Source: Variovorax terrae | Lineage (GTDB): Bacteria; Pseudomonadota; Gammaproteobacteria; Burkholderiales; Burkholderiaceae_C | Length of the DNA stretch: 64,000 bases | NCBI RefSeq assembly: GCF_022809125.1 | Contig: NZ_JALGBI010000001.1 | Location: 806,001 to 870,000, forward strand | Reading direction: 5' to 3' | Part shown: positions 39,099-47,306 of the stretch, one piece after another | Position numbering within the stretch: the first letter of the stretch is position 1 | Layout: each line of letters starts with the position of its first letter | Program-made: the position numbers and the translations under genes | Notes under the pieces: model-generated | What the model saw: the letters and a program-made list of their open reading frames with translations, nothing else | Database searches by the model: none | What the model was told of the DNA's origin: nothing

Positions 39099-39599
39099 AT
39101 GAATTCATCGCTTGCTTTTCTGCGGCGCTTCCTGGCCGCGTGGGTGCTGGGCGTGCCGCTCCTTGTGGCCGCCCAGGCTGAGCCAACGGCCCAGGCGGTT
39201 CGCGTCACCGGTGCGGTCGCGCGCGAGCTGGCGCTGGACCGCCAGGCCCTGCCGGCGCTGCCGCAGGCGAGCGCGAGCGTGGCGGACAAGGCCTACGAAG
39301 GCGTGCCGCTGTGGGACGTGCTGAGCGCGGCCGGTCTCGCGCCTGCCGTTGCCGGCCGGCGCCATCCGACGCTCTCGATGTATGTGCTGGCGCGCGGCGA
39401 CGAGGGCTACCAGGCGCTGTTCTCGGTGGCGGAGCTCGACCCGGCGCTCGGCGCCCGCGGCGCGCTGCTGGCGCACCGGGTGAATGGCGCGCCGCTGGGC
39501 GCCGGCGAGGGGCTCGTGCGGCTGGTCGTGCCGGGCGATCTCAAGCCGTCGCGCGCGGTGTTTCGATTGGTCGAACTGCGGCTGCAGTCCGCTCCCTGA
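39099..39599 (+). CDS. Exported protein with molybdopterin-oxidoreductase (SUOX-like) fold
   Basis: A 166-residue exported protein with a signal ending at AAQA-E near residue 25. The mature part matches a reduced sulphite-oxidase-type cofactor domain: VRVTGAVARELAL, YEGVPLWDVLSAAGL, SMYVLARGDEGYQALFSVAEL, GARGALLAHRVNGAPL and VRLVVPGDLKPSRAV. No cysteine is present, so the usual Mo-ligating residue is missing and catalysis through a Mo-S(Cys) bond is unlikely. A ModE-box-like dyad lies 14 bases upstream. It is followed 9 bases later by a winged-helix/nitroreductase fusion gene, and probably shares its transcript. Confidence 0.72.
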   Translation: MNSSLAFLRRFLAAWVLGVPLLVAAQAEPTAQAVRVTGAVARELALDRQALPALPQASASVADKAYEGVPLWDVLSAAGLAPAVAGRRHPTLSMYVLARGDEGYQALFSVAELDPALGARGALLAHRVNGAPLGAGEGLVRLVVPGDLKPSRAVFRLVELRLQSAP

Positions 39600-39608
39600 G
39601 CCCATCCC

Positions 39609-40496
39609 ATGGAAGACTACCAGTTGCAATGCCTGGAGGCGTCGGCCGCCGAGGGCGATCTGGCCGGGGCGGCCCGGCGCTGCGGCCTCTCGGTGCCCGC
39701 GTTGCGGGCCATCGTGGCCGGGCTCGAGCAGGCCTACGGGCGGCCGCTGCTGACGCCAGGCCTGGGCGATGCCCGCCTGACGCCGGCCGGGCGGAGGGTG
39801 ACGGCCTGGGGCCAACGCTTCCGGTCCCCGCGCCATGCCCAACGCGACCCGCCCGTGGCCGAGTGCCTGCAGCGGCTGCTGGCCCCGCTGATCACGCGCC
39901 GCTCGATCTCGCCCAAGCGGCTCGTGCCACCGGCGCCCGGTGCGCAGGAAGTAGCGTCCATGGTGCAGGCCGCGCTCAGCGCCCCCGACCATGGCGGCCT
40001 GCATCCCTGGCGCATCATCGCGTTCGCCGATGCCGACCGCCCGCGGCTGGCCGATCTGTTCGAGGCCGAGAAGCTACGGCGCGATCCGCTGGCTGGTGAC
40101 GCCGACGTGCAGCGTGCGCGGGAGCACGCGACCCGCACGCCGGCGCTGCTGGCGTTCGTCGTCAGTCCGCACAGGCGATCGGGCGTGCCGCTCCGTGAGC
40201 AATGGCTGGCGGCCGGCGCCGCGCTGGGGAATTTCCTCAACGCCGCGCACCAGCTGGGCTACGGCGCCATCGTGCTCAGCGGTGAGCGTTGCCACGACGC
40301 CGGGCTGGCCTCGGCCCTGGGCCTTGTCGATGCGGAATGGCTGGCGGGCTTCATCAGCCTGGGCTCGGTGGCCGGCCTGCCTCCCGCACGCCAGCCCACG
40401 CCCCTGGAGGCCGTGTATTCCACCTGGGAACCCGGCGCCCCGGGCGTCGCATCGTCTACCAATAGTGCCGCGCCGCCGCGGCGAACAGGAGTCTGA
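39609..40496 (+). CDS. Winged-helix / nitroreductase fusion protein
   Basis: A 295-residue protein with two parts. Residues about 1-70 look like a LysR- or ModE-type winged helix: LAGAARRCGLSVPALRAIVAGLEQAYGRPLL, ending in ARLTPAGRRV. Residues about 95-280 are a nitroreductase domain of the YdjA type (RRSISPKRLVPP, APDHGGLHPWRIIAF, EQWLAAGAALGNFLNAAHQLGYGAIVLSG), which binds FMN. The fusion suggests a flavin-linked DNA-binding protein, or an enzyme that has recruited a DNA-binding head. Its neighbours, a Mo-fold protein and a TsaA protein, together with the ModE-like dyad, suggest molybdenum-linked control. A strong functional claim is not possible. Confidence 0.7.
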   Translation: MEDYQLQCLEASAAEGDLAGAARRCGLSVPALRAIVAGLEQAYGRPLLTPGLGDARLTPAGRRVTAWGQRFRSPRHAQRDPPVAECLQRLLAPLITRRSISPKRLVPPAPGAQEVASMVQAALSAPDHGGLHPWRIIAFADADRPRLADLFEAEKLRRDPLAGDADVQRAREHATRTPALLAFVVSPHRRSGVPLREQWLAAGAALGNFLNAAHQLGYGAIVLSGERCHDAGLASALGLVDAEWLAGFISLGSVAGLPPARQPTPLEAVYSTWEPGAPGVASSTNSAAPPRRTGV

Positions 40497-40498
40497 AC

Positions 40499-41002
40499 AT
40501 GGATACCGTGGAATTGCGCGTCGTCGGCCATGTGCGCAGCCGCTTCACCGACCCGGTGGGCATGCCGATCCAGACCGTCGGCAGCCCGCAGGAGCCGGGA
40601 CAGGTGGAGGTGCTGCCGGCGTTCGCGGCCGGGCTGCGCGACATCGAGCATTTCGAGTACCTGATCCTCATCACCCATCTGCACCGCGTGAAGGAAGAGC
40701 GGCTCGACGTCGTTCCTTTCCTGGATGACACCTCGCACGGCGCCTTTGCCACGCGCGCGCCGTCGCGTCCCAACCGCCTGGGCCTGTCCATCGTGCGGCT
40801 GGAGCGCGTGGACGGTGCCTGCCTGCACTTCACCGGCAACGACATGCTCGACGGCACGCCAGTGCTGGACATCAAGCCCTACGTGCCGGCTTTCGACGTG
40901 CGGGAGACCGAACGCATCGGCTGGTTCAGGCGGCGCGTGCAGCAGGTGGCCGAGGTGCGGTCCGACGACCGGATGTCCCAGGACCCCCCGGCACGCCGAT
41001 GA
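40499..41002 (+). CDS. trmO: TsaA/TrmO-domain methyltransferase
   Basis: A 167-residue protein with the TsaA (TrmO) beta-barrel: VGHVRSRFTDPVGMPIQ at the start, AAGLRDIEHFEYLILITHLHR in the middle, then FATRAPSRPNRLGLSIVRLE and LDGTPVLDIKPYVP. TrmO uses S-adenosylmethionine to methylate t6A37 in tRNA, but short TsaA proteins near metal or cofactor genes may have other substrates. The length is at the short end and lacks the C-terminal extension of E. coli TrmO, so tRNA methylation is uncertain. It starts two bases after the fusion gene's stop and is the last gene of the putative three-gene unit. Confidence 0.75.
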   Translation: MDTVELRVVGHVRSRFTDPVGMPIQTVGSPQEPGQVEVLPAFAAGLRDIEHFEYLILITHLHRVKEERLDVVPFLDDTSHGAFATRAPSRPNRLGLSIVRLERVDGACLHFTGNDMLDGTPVLDIKPYVPAFDVRETERIGWFRRRVQQVAEVRSDDRMSQDPPARR

Positions 41003-41026
41003 CGCAGCGGGCGCAGGCCGGCGCCG

Positions 41027-41989
41027 TCAATCCAGCCGCGCGCCGGACTTCTGCACCGCGTCGGCCCAGCGCGGCATCTCGGCGGCCAGGAACTTCGCGA
41101 ACTCCTCGTGGCCCAGGAACGCCGGGTCGGCGCCCTGCGTCACCATGCGGTTGCGCACCTCGGGGCTGGTGAGCACCTGGCGGAAGGCGTCGCTCAGTTT
41201 GGCCGCCACCTCCTTGGGCAGGCCGGCTGGTGCCAGGAAGCCGTAGAAGCCCACCACCTCGAAGCCCTTGATGCCCGACTCGATGACGGTCGGCGTGTCG
41301 GGCAGCGCCGGATTGCGCTCGCGGCTGGTGACGGCCAGCGCGCGCACCTTGCCCTGCTTGTGGTAATTGGCCGCCTGCGGGATCGACTCGGCCATGAACT
41401 GCACCTGGCCGGCCATCAGGTCGGTGAAGGCGGGCGCGCTGCCGCGGTAGGGGATGTGGACCATGAACAGGCCGGTGGCGTTCTTGAACATCTCGGGCAC
41501 CAGGTGGCTGATGCCGCCGTTGCCGGCCGAGCCGTAGTTCACCTGGCCGGGGCGCGCGCGCGCGTAGTCGACGAACTCCTTGAGGTTGTTCGCCGGCAGC
41601 TTCGGGGTGACCAGCAGCGCGAGCGGCTGCATGGCGGTGCGCGCGATCGGCGTGAAGTCCTTGAGCGTGGCGTAGGGCAGCTTGCTGTAGAGCGCCGGGT
41701 TGATCACCATCACGCCGGTGTTGGCCAGCATCAGGGTGTAGCCGTCGGGCGCGGACTTCATCACCTCCTGCGCGCCCACTGTGCCGCCGGCGCCCGACTT
41801 GTAGTCGATGATGACGGGCTGGCCGAGCGCGGCCTGCAGCTTGTCGCTGAGCAGCCGGGCATGCTGGTCGAGCGGCCCGCCGGCCGGGAAGCCGATCACG
41901 ATGCGGATGGGCTTGTCGGGGAAGGCGGCCGTGGCGGCCGTGCTGGCGGCGAGCAGCAGTGCGGCGATGGCGGTCTGGATGCGGTTCAT
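41027..41989 (-). CDS. Tripartite tricarboxylate transporter receptor (Bug/TctC family)
   Basis: A 320-residue periplasmic receptor with a signal peptide ending near AATA-A, then the family opening FPDKPIRIVIGFPAGGPLD. Other signatures are VIIDYKSGAGGTVGAQEV near residue 65, YGSAGNGGISHLV near residue 155 and VRALAVTSRERNPALPDTPTV near 230. Bug receptors bind carboxylates or aromatic acids; many have no cognate transporter beside them, as here. It is divergent from the acyl-CoA ligase gene at 42120, so the pair may serve uptake and activation of the same acid. The ligand cannot be predicted. Confidence 0.9.
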   Translation of the reverse strand: MNRIQTAIAALLLAASTAATAAFPDKPIRIVIGFPAGGPLDQHARLLSDKLQAALGQPVIIDYKSGAGGTVGAQEVMKSAPDGYTLMLANTGVMVINPALYSKLPYATLKDFTPIARTAMQPLALLVTPKLPANNLKEFVDYARARPGQVNYGSAGNGGISHLVPEMFKNATGLFMVHIPYRGSAPAFTDLMAGQVQFMAESIPQAANYHKQGKVRALAVTSRERNPALPDTPTVIESGIKGFEVVGFYGFLAPAGLPKEVAAKLSDAFRQVLTSPEVRNRMVTQGADPAFLGHEEFAKFLAAEMPRWADAVQKSGARLD

Positions 41990-42119
41990 GAAAGCGTGTC
42001 TCCTCGGATGAGCACACATGATAAGCAGCGCACCGTCGCCCAGGCGACGCGGCGCGTTGGGGGCTTCCCGGATGCGCGCGGCGGTGGCCGGGGCTAGCCT
42101 TGCGGTTCAAGGAGTTCCC

Positions 42120-43811
42120 ATGCGTCCGCATCACAAATTCTGGCCCAGGCGGCTGCCCCATGCCGTCGTCCCGCCCGCCACCTCGCTGTGGCACAACCTG
42201 GCGGTCAGCGCGCTGCGCTACCCGGACAAGCCGGCGCTGGTGTTCTTCGGGCGCATCCTGAGTTACGCCGAGGTGGTGCGCCAGGCCGAGCGGCTGGCCG
42301 CGCGGCTGCAGGCGCTGGGAGTGAAGAAGGGCGACCGCGTGGTGCTGCTCATGCAGAACTGCCCGCAGCTCGTGATCGCGCATTTCGCGATCCTGCGCGC
42401 CAACGCCGTGGTAGTGCCGGTCAACCCGATGAACCGCGCCGAGGAGCTCAAGCACTACATCACCGACCCCGATGCGAAGGTGGCCCTCACCACCGGCGAC
42501 CTGGCGCCCGAGCTGGTGCGCGCCAGCGATGCGCTGGCGCCAGGCGAGCGGCTCGCGCACCTGATCGTCACGCAGTTCACCGATGCCTTCGACGCCAACG
42601 TGGCGGGCGACGATGCGCCGCCCGAGGCCTGGGCGTCCTGGCTGCTCACGCGCCATGCGCTGCCGGCGCTGGCCGGCGGCCAGGTGCAGGCCTGGACCGA
42701 GGCGCTGGCCGGCAGCGAGCCCGTGCCCGCGCTCGACAGCGGCCCGGACGACCTGGCCCTGCTGCCCTACACCAGCGGCACCACCGGCCTGCCCAAGGGC
42801 TGCATGCACACGCACGCCAGCATCATGCACAACGCGGTGGCGGGCTGCTTCTGGGGCAACGGCACGCCCGAGAACGTCACCTTGGCCGTGGTGCCGATGT
42901 TCCACATCACCGGCATGGTGAGCCTGATGCACACCAGCATCTACACCGGCGCCGCGCTCATCATCATGCCGCGCTGGGAGCGCGACCTGGCGGGCCGCCT
43001 GATCTCGCGCTGGAAGGTCACGCACTGGACCAACATCCCGACCATGGTGATCGACCTGCTGGCCAGCCCGAACTTCGCGCAGTACGACCTGTCCAGCCTG
43101 GTCTACATCGGCGGCGGCGGCGCGGCCATGCCGCAGGCCGTGGCGCAGCGCCTGCTCGACCAGTTCGGCCTGCGCTACTCCGAGGGCTACGGCCTGACCG
43201 AGACCGCCGCGCCCTCGCACAGCAACCCGCCCGACCACCCCAAGCAGCAGTGCCTGGGCATCCCGTTCATGAGCACCGACGCGCGCGTGGTTGACCCCGA
43301 CACGCTGCGCGAGATGCCGGTGGGCGAGCAGGGCGAGATCATCATCCACGGCCCCGAGGTGTTCAAGGGCTACTGGAAGCGGCCCGAGGCCACGGCCGCG
43401 GCCTTCATCGAGTTCGAGGGCAAGCCCTTTTTCCGCTCGGGCGACCTGGGCCGCGTGGACGAGGACGGCTACTTCTTCCTGACCGACCGCTTGAAACGCA
43501 TGATCAACGCCAGCGGCTTCAAGGTCTGGCCGGCCGAGGTGGAGGCGCTGATGTTCCGCCATCCGGCGATCCAGGAGGCCTGCGTCATCGCCGCCAAGGA
43601 CGTCTACCGCGGGGAGACCGTCAAGGCCGTGGTGGTGCTGCGCGCCAGCCACCGGGGCCAGGTCAGCGAGCAGGACATCATCGACTGGTGCCGCGAGAAC
43701 ATGGCGGTGTACAAGGTGCCGCGCATCGTGCAGTTCGCCGATGCGCTGCCCAAGAGCGGCAGCGGCAAGGTGATGTGGCGCACGCTGCAGGAGGCCGAGG
43801 CGGCCGGCTGA
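42120..43811 (+). CDS. AMP-dependent acyl-CoA ligase
   Basis: A 563-residue ANL-superfamily ligase that activates a carboxylic acid with ATP and joins it to CoA. Core motifs are LLPYTSGTTGLPKGCMHTH (phosphate loop), YSEGYGLTETAAPS (adenylate binding), FFRSGDLGRVDEDGYFFLTDR and the C-terminal RMINASGFKVWPAEVE and KSGSGKVMWR with the catalytic lysine. No membrane anchor is seen. The start is supported by AAGGAGT; a frame open from 42018 is longer but has no ribosome-binding site. Length and motifs fit long-chain or aryl acid ligases; the substrate is unassigned. It is divergent from a Bug receptor. Confidence 0.9.
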   Translation: MRPHHKFWPRRLPHAVVPPATSLWHNLAVSALRYPDKPALVFFGRILSYAEVVRQAERLAARLQALGVKKGDRVVLLMQNCPQLVIAHFAILRANAVVVPVNPMNRAEELKHYITDPDAKVALTTGDLAPELVRASDALAPGERLAHLIVTQFTDAFDANVAGDDAPPEAWASWLLTRHALPALAGGQVQAWTEALAGSEPVPALDSGPDDLALLPYTSGTTGLPKGCMHTHASIMHNAVAGCFWGNGTPENVTLAVVPMFHITGMVSLMHTSIYTGAALIIMPRWERDLAGRLISRWKVTHWTNIPTMVIDLLASPNFAQYDLSSLVYIGGGGAAMPQAVAQRLLDQFGLRYSEGYGLTETAAPSHSNPPDHPKQQCLGIPFMSTDARVVDPDTLREMPVGEQGEIIIHGPEVFKGYWKRPEATAAAFIEFEGKPFFRSGDLGRVDEDGYFFLTDRLKRMINASGFKVWPAEVEALMFRHPAIQEACVIAAKDVYRGETVKAVVVLRASHRGQVSEQDIIDWCRENMAVYKVPRIVQFADALPKSGSGKVMWRTLQEAEAAG

Positions 43812-43884
43812 ACCTTTCTTTTAGTCCTCTTGTCCGGGCGGCGGCGACTCTGTTACTCTTTGTATCGGCCACAGGAGAGACGCC

Positions 43885-43974
43885 ATGACGACGCCATCAG
43901 CACAACAGGCCCCCGGCTCGCGCGCGGGAGTTCCCACAGGCGCAGCGCCCGCCGGCGACAGGGAGGCCGCATGA
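43885..43974 (+). CDS. Possible 29-residue leader peptide coupled to the catalase-like gene
   Basis: A short frame of 29 codons starts at ATG 43885 with a good AGGAGA site seven bases upstream and ends at TGA 43972-43974, overlapping the catalase-like start codon (ATGA). The peptide is Ala/Pro/Gly/Thr-rich with no recognisable domain. A strong ribosome-binding site and exact start/stop overlap argue for translation. It may serve only to couple or attenuate translation of the next gene. An alternative is that it is a decayed N-terminus of a larger protein. Confidence 0.45.
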   Translation: MTTPSAQQAPGSRAGVPTGAAPAGDREAA

Positions 43975-45005
43975 AACCCGTTCTCACGCCCAGCACGCAA
44001 TGGCAGGAGCGGATCGCGCCCGACGAAGCCGAGCGCCATGCCCACCAGGCGCGCCAGTTCGTGGAGATCCAGCGCCGCAAGTCCGCCGCCTACGGCACGG
44101 GCCGCGCGCTGCACCGCAAGCAGCTCACGGCCGCGCAGGGCCTGCTCGAAGTATTGGACGGCCTGCCCCCCTTCGCGCACCACGGCCTGTTTGCGGCGCC
44201 CGGCGTGCATGACGTCTGGGTGCGCCTGTCCAACGGCGGCCCGGACCGCGCCGGCGACCGCCAGCCCGACATCCGGGGCTTCGCCATCAAGGTGTTCGGC
44301 GTGCACGGCCGCTCCGCCCTGGGCGGTGACACCACGGCCAGCCAGGACTTCACCCTCATCAACCAGGAGGCGTTCGGTTTCACCGACAGCGCCGAGTTCA
44401 CCGGCTTCGCGGTGGCGGCCTCGCGCAGCAAGGCGGCGCTGCTGCCCTACCTGTTCCGGCGCTATGGCCTGCTGAGCGCGCCCGCCAAGCTGCTGCAGAT
44501 CCTGCGCGCGGTGGGCCGGCCCTTCAGCGGCTTTGCCACCGAGCCGCTGCACAGCGCCGTGCCCATGGCCTGCGGCCCCTATGCGGTGCGGGTGCGGCTG
44601 CTGCCCGATCCGTCCAACGCCCTGTGGGAGGGCGGCGCAGGCAACGCCGGCGCCCGCGGCGAGGCGACCGCGCAGGCCCGCAGCGACTGGGGCGCCGACT
44701 TCAGCGCCCGCCTGCGCACGAATGCGCTGCACTGGGATCTGCAACTGCAGTTCTTCGTGAACGAGGAGCTCACGCCGATCGAGGACGCCAGCGTGAACTG
44801 GAGCAGCCCCTACACCACCGTGGCGCGGCTGATCCTGCCGCCGCAGGACACCGGCTCGGCCGAAGGCCAGGCGCTGGCGGCCCGTGCGGAGGCCGGCGTG
44901 TTCGACCCCTGGCAGGCGCTGGCCGAACACCGCCCGCTGGGCGACGTGCAGCGCGCGCGCAAGGTCGCGTACTTCGCCAGCCAGCAGGAGCGCGGAGCAG
45001 CCTAG
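43971..45005 (+). CDS. Catalase-family heme protein
   Basis: A 344-residue member of the catalase-like superfamily of small (about 340-residue) proteins. Segments shared with the family are APGVHDVWVRLSNGGPDRAG with DIRGFAIKVFGVHG, SQDFTLINQEAFGFTD, and ELTPIEDASVNWSSPYTTVARL near the C-terminus. The N-terminal His region of true catalases is abbreviated and the C-terminal heme-Tyr motif of catalase is not clear, so it may be a peroxidase- or allene-oxide-synthase-like heme enzyme acting on lipid peroxides rather than on H2O2. The ATG at 43971 has GGGAGG upstream. A short coupled reading frame precedes it. Confidence 0.8.
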   Translation: MKPVLTPSTQWQERIAPDEAERHAHQARQFVEIQRRKSAAYGTGRALHRKQLTAAQGLLEVLDGLPPFAHHGLFAAPGVHDVWVRLSNGGPDRAGDRQPDIRGFAIKVFGVHGRSALGGDTTASQDFTLINQEAFGFTDSAEFTGFAVAASRSKAALLPYLFRRYGLLSAPAKLLQILRAVGRPFSGFATEPLHSAVPMACGPYAVRVRLLPDPSNALWEGGAGNAGARGEATAQARSDWGADFSARLRTNALHWDLQLQFFVNEELTPIEDASVNWSSPYTTVARLILPPQDTGSAEGQALAARAEAGVFDPWQALAEHRPLGDVQRARKVAYFASQQERGAA

Positions 45006-45072
45006 TTATTGCCTGATTCATTGCGCCGGGCAACCGAAACGGCGGCGCAGACGCGCCACGCGCCGTGCGGCC

Positions 45073-46041
45073 TCATTCAGGCTGAATCTTCGCTTTCTGA
45101 GCGACTTGCGAAAACTTCACTCCCAGCTGTTTGATCTGTTCAGTAAATTCCTCCGGAGTATTGGAAACAGGTTGCAGGCCCAGGCGAAAGAGTCGAGGGG
45201 TCATGTCCGGTTCTGCGACGAATCGAGCAATGTCGCGTGCAATCTTGCGGCGAATCTCCATGGGCGTTCCGGCTGGTGCGAAGACACCCAACTGCGTGGG
45301 AAGGTCCATTCCAGGCAAGCCGGCTTCGCGCGCAGCCGGAACATCGGGAAGACCGGGCCAGCGTCCGCTCTCCGACGTGAGCGACAGTGCACGCACTTTG
45401 CCAGCCTGCATCATCGGGACGGCGGCATTGAGCGTCAGGAACGAAAGCTGCACGTCGCCCCTGGAAAGGGCGAGCGAATTTTGTGCCTCTCCAGAATAGG
45501 GGATGCCCACCATTTGAATTCCGGTCAGCTGATTGAACGCCTCGATGGTCAAGGTATTCGAGGCGGAAGAGGACCCGTAACTGAGCTTTCCGGGTCTTGC
45601 CTTGGCGTAGCTGATGAATTCGGTGAGCGATTTGACTGGCGTCTGCGAACTCACCGCGATGACGACCGGGGCGATACCGACCAATGAGATGGGAGCCAGG
45701 TCGCGGTCCACATCTAGCCCGGGATTCTTCATCAGCGACTTGAACGCCGCAATAGCGGCTCCCGTGATCGCGAGCGTATGTCCATCTGGAGTGGCGTGTG
45801 CCATGGCGACGACCCCGACCAAACCTCCACCTCCCGCTTTATTACTGACAATGACAGGTTGTTTCCAGAGCGTGGACAGATATTCCGCAATCAGGCGTGC
45901 TTGCCCATCGACCGGCCCGCCAGGACCGTAGGGCACGATCAAGGTGACAGGCCTGGTTGGAAATTCCTGTGCGGCAACGTTTGCAATGCCAGTCGCCGCT
46001 ACGAGCAACAGAATTGACACCAATCTGAAAAGCTTTTTCAT
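45073..46041 (-). CDS. Tripartite tricarboxylate receptor (Bug/TctC), copy A of the duplicated module
   Basis: A 322-residue periplasmic receptor with a signal peptide ending in NVAA-Q near residue 24, then EFPTRPVTLIVPYGPGGPVDG. Family segments are VIVSNKAGGGGLVGVVAM, YGSSSASNTLTIEAF and VRALSLTSESGRWPGLPDVPA. It corresponds in position (downstream of a maoC end) to the receptor at 50833-51807 in copy B, but the two share only general family likeness. It presumably binds the acid degraded by the neighbouring CoA pathway. The gene lies 71 bases after the chimeric maoC remnant and would be driven by the same minus-strand promoter. Confidence 0.9.
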   Translation of the reverse strand: MKKLFRLVSILLLVAATGIANVAAQEFPTRPVTLIVPYGPGGPVDGQARLIAEYLSTLWKQPVIVSNKAGGGGLVGVVAMAHATPDGHTLAITGAAIAAFKSLMKNPGLDVDRDLAPISLVGIAPVVIAVSSQTPVKSLTEFISYAKARPGKLSYGSSSASNTLTIEAFNQLTGIQMVGIPYSGEAQNSLALSRGDVQLSFLTLNAAVPMMQAGKVRALSLTSESGRWPGLPDVPAAREAGLPGMDLPTQLGVFAPAGTPMEIRRKIARDIARFVAEPDMTPRLFRLGLQPVSNTPEEFTEQIKQLGVKFSQVAQKAKIQPE

Positions 46042-46112
46042 AACGATCTTTTTCCGGGTTAGTTCGAAGGAAAGCCAGGATTCGACCCGGCGCATGTGAT
46101 GCTTGCCGTTGT

Positions 46113-46283
46113 TCAAAACAGCTCCACCCAACCATTGCTCAGGGCTGTGAGGTCGCGCTCTCGGACCCGCGCGCGAAAATGGAATGCGTTGTCAGCGGCG
46201 TGCCACATTTGAAACTTGATACCCCCGCCAGGGAACACAGGCCCACTAAAACGGACTGCGATGCGCTTGAGTGCGCCACTCAT
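46113..46283 (-). pseudogene. Chimeric remnant: start of caiB joined in frame to end of maoC
   Basis: A 56-codon frame whose first five residues MSGAL, and all upstream DNA, match the start of the CoA-transferase gene at 53020-54216. Residues 6-56 (KRIAVRFSGPVFPGG... to NGWVELF) match the C-terminal end of the MaoC gene at 52067-52933. The join lies at about 46267-46271, where both parents share GAG. About 2 kb of caiB and maoC sequence is missing relative to the intact copy. The frame stays open across the junction. A 51-residue MaoC tail without the D-x4-H active site cannot be an enzyme, so this is treated as a deletion scar. Confidence 0.85.
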
Positions 46284-46423
46284 TGCGCACCCGCCTTCAA
46301 ATCCTGTTGTCCGCAACTGCCAACCATGTGTCTTCTTTCGAATATGCACTGCGCATAACCCGCATCGCGACGCAATGGTTTCAGAGGTGTGCGGAGGGGT
46401 CAAAGCTCTTCCACTGTGCGGAA
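46269..46423. repeat. Duplicated caiB 5'/promoter segment, copy A
   Basis: This segment matches 54202-54357 almost base for base with one single-base length difference. It runs from the first codons of caiB through its upstream region (shared CTTTCGAATATGC and GCATCGCGACGCAATGG blocks) to the operator dyad. It marks one breakpoint of the module duplication. In copy B it lies directly upstream of an intact caiB. Confidence 0.85.
46409..46423. promoter_or_regulatory. Candidate IclR operator, site 1 of copy A
   Basis: TTCCACTGTGCGGAA, an imperfect dyad of the form TTCCnCnnnGnGGAA. It is identical to 54343-54357 and is the reverse complement of 54440-54454. It lies just beyond the 3' end of iclR, where it once faced the lost caiB promoter. 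The dyad is seen; binding by the adjacent IclR protein is inferred. Confidence 0.65.
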
Positions 46424-46462
46424 GGCAGGGGCCGCCCCGGCAAGGCGCGAAAAAAGGACTCT

Positions 46463-47296
46463 CTACTGCTGCGCCGGCGCGATCCGCCTTGCCTTGTGGT
46501 CATGAGCAGTGCCGCGAGATCGCGCTGCACGCGCGCCCGAAAACGCTCGTTCGACGTCGGTGGCATGACGCAGCAGCAAGGGGCCGAAGACTTCGCGGAT
46601 GTAGTCCAGTTTGAAGCGTTCGGCCGGCGCGGCGCAGGCCAGGACCAGTTGCCGCCCCAACGTGCGCAGATAGATCGGCACGGCGACCGCATGCACACCC
46701 GCCTCGCGCACCTGCAGCGATATGCAATAGCCATACTGGGCATAGGACGACTCGGCCTCTTTCAGTTCGGCCTGCAGCACGTCCCGGCTCCATGTCCCTT
46801 GTTCGATCAGGTGGTCCACGATACTGTTCTTCTCCCTGCTGCTGCACGAGGCCAGATAGGCGCGGCCCAGCGCGGATCGGGGCAGGGAGGCGCTTGCGCC
46901 AGGCGTCAGCGATGAAACCAGGGGTCGCCCGCCATCGACGGCCTGAAGCACCACCAGGCTGGAATTCTCATACGCCGCCAGCGCCACGCGCACGCCGGCC
47001 TCTTCAGCGAGCTTCTTCATGTGTGGCATCACCAGCGTCTTGACGTCGGTGCCCGCGATCATGGCCGTGTGGATCGGCAGCACACGAAAGCCCAACCGGT
47101 AGGCCCCCGCGATCGAGTCGTAGTCGAGGTAGCCCACCTTGATCAGCGTATGCGTCAGCCGGGAGACCGAAGAACACGCCAGCCCCGTCAGCGCCGAGAT
47201 TTCGCCATTGGTGAGCAAAGGCCGCTCGGGCTGAAAGCAATCGAGAATTTTCAGGCCGCGTGCCAGGGCTTCTACAAACTGCCTGTCCTTTTCCAT
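46463..47296 (-). CDS. IclR-family transcriptional regulator
   Basis: A 277-residue regulator with an N-terminal winged helix (ALARGLKILDCFQPERPLLTNGEISALTG, recognition helix SSVSRLTHTLIKVGYL) and a C-terminal IclR effector domain (LALGFRVL-like region, VVLQAVDGGRPLV, GASASLPRSALGRAYLA). The ATG at 47296 has AAGGAAG upstream. A candidate operator lies 11-25 bases upstream of the start, suggesting autoregulation. It is divergent from the acyl-CoA dehydrogenase gene. Four similar dyads in both copies of the module make it the probable regulator of both. IclR proteins commonly sense acids or CoA-pathway metabolites. The C-terminal tail is longer and basic. Confidence 0.9.
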   Translation of the reverse strand: MEKDRQFVEALARGLKILDCFQPERPLLTNGEISALTGLACSSVSRLTHTLIKVGYLDYDSIAGAYRLGFRVLPIHTAMIAGTDVKTLVMPHMKKLAEEAGVRVALAAYENSSLVVLQAVDGGRPLVSSLTPGASASLPRSALGRAYLASCSSREKNSIVDHLIEQGTWSRDVLQAELKEAESSYAQYGYCISLQVREAGVHAVAVPIYLRTLGRQLVLACAAPAERFKLDYIREVFGPLLLRHATDVERAFSGARAARSRGTAHDHKARRIAPAQQ

Positions 47297-47306
47297 GATC
47301 TTCCTT

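Noticed and set aside
46284..46403. Longer start for the chimeric remnant
   Set aside because: The added residues are the translated caiB upstream region, which is non-coding in the intact copy.
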